A stretch of 64,000 nt of DNA, taken from NCBI GenBank assembly GCA_002719335.1, contig PBHE01000008.1, forward strand, positions 30,217 to 94,216, written 5' to 3'. Each line of letters opens with the position of its first letter. Position 1 is the first letter of the stretch. The position numbers and the translations under genes are program-made. Positions 62,564 through 64,000 of this stretch are shown in pieces. This stretch comes from Acidimicrobiaceae bacterium (GTDB lineage: Bacteria > Actinomycetota > Acidimicrobiia > Acidimicrobiales > Poriferisodalaceae). The notes under the pieces were generated by a model that was given only the letters and a program-made list of their open reading frames with translations, was not told the DNA's origin and ran no database searches.

Positions 62564-62974
62564 CTACCTCGTCTCGAAGCGACCCCCGACGTCGAAGTTT
62601 TCGGCGGGTCCGTCGTCGCCGAGCGGGGTGAGGTCGATCGAGGCACCGTCGTCGGCCTCGGCGACCGCGTAGCAGGGCACGCCCTCCCACGCGGGCGGGC
62701 CAGTCTCGGAGCCGTCGGTGACGTCGAAACCGGCGCCATGCAACGGGCACACCAGCACGCTCCCGCGCAGGCGACCCAGGCTGAGGGGTGTGTCGGCGTG
62801 GCTGCAGTTGTCCTCGAGAGCGTGCAGTTGGCCCGCTACCCGACATACCACAACGCCGCGTGTTCCGATGCCGGGGAATGCACGCAGCTCGCCGTCGTCC
62901 AGGTCAGACAGGTCGCCCAACTCGTGGGTGTCGCTCACCGATTCTGATGGCCCGTCGGCGCGATTCGTTGCCAT
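62564..62974 (-). CDS. Rieske [2Fe-2S] ferredoxin
   Basis: 136 residues. Ligands are Cys57-x-His59 ('NCSHADTPLSLG') and Cys76-x2-His79 ('CPLHGAGFDVTDG'), the bifurcated Rieske arrangement of soluble non-heme-oxygenase ferredoxins (NirD/BphF-like). An acidic tail of about 30 residues follows the domain. It starts 9 bp after the stop of the Rieske oxygenase gene and presumably feeds electrons to it. The reductase is not in the window. Confidence 0.92.
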   Translation of the reverse strand: MATNRADGPSESVSDTHELGDLSDLDDGELRAFPGIGTRGVVVCRVAGQLHALEDNCSHADTPLSLGRLRGSVLVCPLHGAGFDVTDGSETGPPAWEGVPCYAVAEADDGASIDLTPLGDDGPAENFDVGGRFETR

Positions 62975-62983
62975 AGCTCGCCG

Positions 62984-64000
62984 TCAGACAGGACCCATGG
63001 CGAGGTAACGATCGATGTTGTCGTGGAAGTAGCGAATTCGACGTTCTTGGGTCGGCATGTAGTCACCGTGATACCCACGCGACCGAAGGCCCTGCTGCTG
63101 GCTCGTCCAAATCGCCACGTCCTGATCGATACCCAGCCCGCACGACACTTCACCAGGGGCACCGACCTGATGTTCGACCTGGTGGTCGATGGACACCCAA
63201 TCGCGCATCGAATTGCTGAAGTACTCCGCCGAGTCCTTGGGGAACAGCGTCAGGTACCACATGTCGAAGACGCACTTCTCGGGATCCGCGGGATGTGGCG
63301 TACCTCGCAGCCAGATGCAGCCGTCGGGCTTCATCGAGAAGCTGATGTTCGGGAAGACCGTGTAGTGATAGTGGTCGGTGAGCTGCTCGTCGGAGTACGA
63401 CGAGAAGTCGAAGCCCTTTGACTCACCGAGCTTCCGCTTCCGCTGCTGGAGGGCCGAGCGCAGCCCAGTGATGTTGTCACGGTACGGCTCGGGGTCGAGC
63501 CCCCAGAACTCAAGGTCGGGGCCCAGGCTCTTGAAGGTACGGTCGACCCGGCCCTCGTAGTGGGGGCCTGGACCACCACCAGGCATCAACATCCGGGCAT
63601 GACCTGATGGATAGAGATCGAACTGGCAACCGGTGTGATGTTCGTTCATTGAGTGGATCGTCTCGGGATGGACGAAGGGGAGGTGGTAGCTCTCGTTGAA
63701 GTTGTCCTGCACGCATTTCCAGTTCCAGTCCCCGACGACGGTCACCCAGTGGGTGCGCTTCATGTCCTGCATGCGGTACGCGTCGAGGTGGTCGGCGACC
63801 GGGTCCAGCCAAGTGCGGAGGTCATCGCACGTGGGGTCCATGTTGAACCAGATGAAGCCCGCCCACGTGTCGCACGGGATCTCCACCAGGTTGCGTTTGC
63901 CACACGGCGTTCCCTGCGGGAAGTCGTCCTCGTCGTACACCCAGGTAAGCAGGCCCGCCGTGTCAAACCGCCAGCCGTGATAGGCGCACTGGAACTCGCC
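62984..64000 (-). CDS. Rieske non-heme iron oxygenase, large subunit (partial)
   Basis: The gene runs off the right edge; 339 codons of the C-terminal part are visible. The second half of the Rieske motif is at the very edge ('CAYHGWRFDTAG', Cys and His ligands). The catalytic iron motif 'DNFNESYHLPFVHPETIH' contains the two histidines of the 2-His-1-carboxylate triad, and 'WVTVVGDWNWKCVQDNFNE' precedes it. The C-terminal domain 'YHYTVFPNISFSMKPDGCIW' is typical of aromatic-ring-hydroxylating oxygenases, also found in carnitine, sterol and terpenoid oxygenases. Start and N-terminal half are not visible. Confidence 0.93.
   Translation of the reverse strand, partial: GEFQCAYHGWRFDTAGLLTWVYDEDDFPQGTPCGKRNLVEIPCDTWAGFIWFNMDPTCDDLRTWLDPVADHLDAYRMQDMKRTHWVTVVGDWNWKCVQDNFNESYHLPFVHPETIHSMNEHHTGCQFDLYPSGHARMLMPGGGPGPHYEGRVDRTFKSLGPDLEFWGLDPEPYRDNITGLRSALQQRKRKLGESKGFDFSSYSDEQLTDHYHYTVFPNISFSMKPDGCIWLRGTPHPADPEKCVFDMWYLTLFPKDSAEYFSNSMRDWVSIDHQVEHQVGAPGEVSCGLGIDQDVAIWTSQQQGLRSRGYHGDYMPTQERRIRYFHDNIDRYLAMGPV

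Noticed and set aside
1..64000. CRISPR arrays, insertion sequences, prophage genes
   Set aside because: No regularly spaced repeats, transposases, integrases or phage structural genes were seen.

Overview
The window looks like a chromosomal stretch of an actinobacterium, most probably a marine or freshwater member of the class Acidimicrobiia. This is inferred from gene content only. There is a WhiB regulator, an MshA-type mycothiol glycosyltransferase with its YbjN neighbour, a ClpS-DUF2017 pair, an LLM/F420-type oxidoreductase and a caa3-type oxidase. Start codons are often GTG or TTG, and operons are tightly packed with ATGA, GTGA and TAATG overlaps. No 16S gene is present to confirm this.

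From 1 to 14.6 kb, one long minus-strand block encodes respiratory complexes III and I. It runs from a small membrane protein and a 2[4Fe-4S] ferredoxin through a split b6-type cytochrome b (PetB-like and PetD-like), a Rieske protein, a diheme cytochrome c and an unknown membrane protein to nuoA-nuoI and the start of nuoJ. A monoheme cytochrome c is divergent at 15 kb. It shares a short N-terminal motif with the PetD-like subunit.

From 15.8 to 30 kb come an FAD reductase, C5-pathway tetrapyrrole genes (hemA, hemC, hemD, hemL with a HAD phosphatase), a SAM hydrolase overlapped by a 29-residue membrane ORF too short for routine calling, proC, mshA, a MoaD/ThiS protein, a histidine phosphatase, a CobW GTPase and an amidohydrolase. 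From 30 to 40 kb are a cupin, tRNA-Lys, ybaK, dut, orn, a metallo-hydrolase, whiB between strong hairpins, tlpA-ccdA, a poly-gamma-glutamate hydrolase homologue, pdxH, a crcB pair and serS.

From 40 to 50.5 kb lies the terminal oxidase locus: ctaF-E-D-C on the minus strand, then a 7-TM protein, a COX3-like protein and a second COX1-like protein, then ctaB, with ctaA divergent. The second COX1-like protein keeps the fold signatures but has lost all six histidines that bind heme a, heme a3 and CuB. It is the most striking item in the window. clpS, DUF2017 and tRNA-Glu close this part.

Immediately after tRNA-Glu (50,608) the base composition becomes visibly richer in G+C and the content turns catabolic: a VOC protein, a molybdopterin oxidoreductase, two tandem-duplicated SDRs and a third SDR, a SnoaL-like protein, an acyl-CoA dehydrogenase, a truncated SDR remnant, a cytochrome P450, an LLM oxidoreductase, a phosphotransferase-like protein without an ATP-grasp domain, a Rieske ferredoxin and a Rieske oxygenase running off the window end. 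This looks like an island for oxidising a hydrophobic or aromatic compound. The substrate cannot be read from the sequence, and no integrase is visible.
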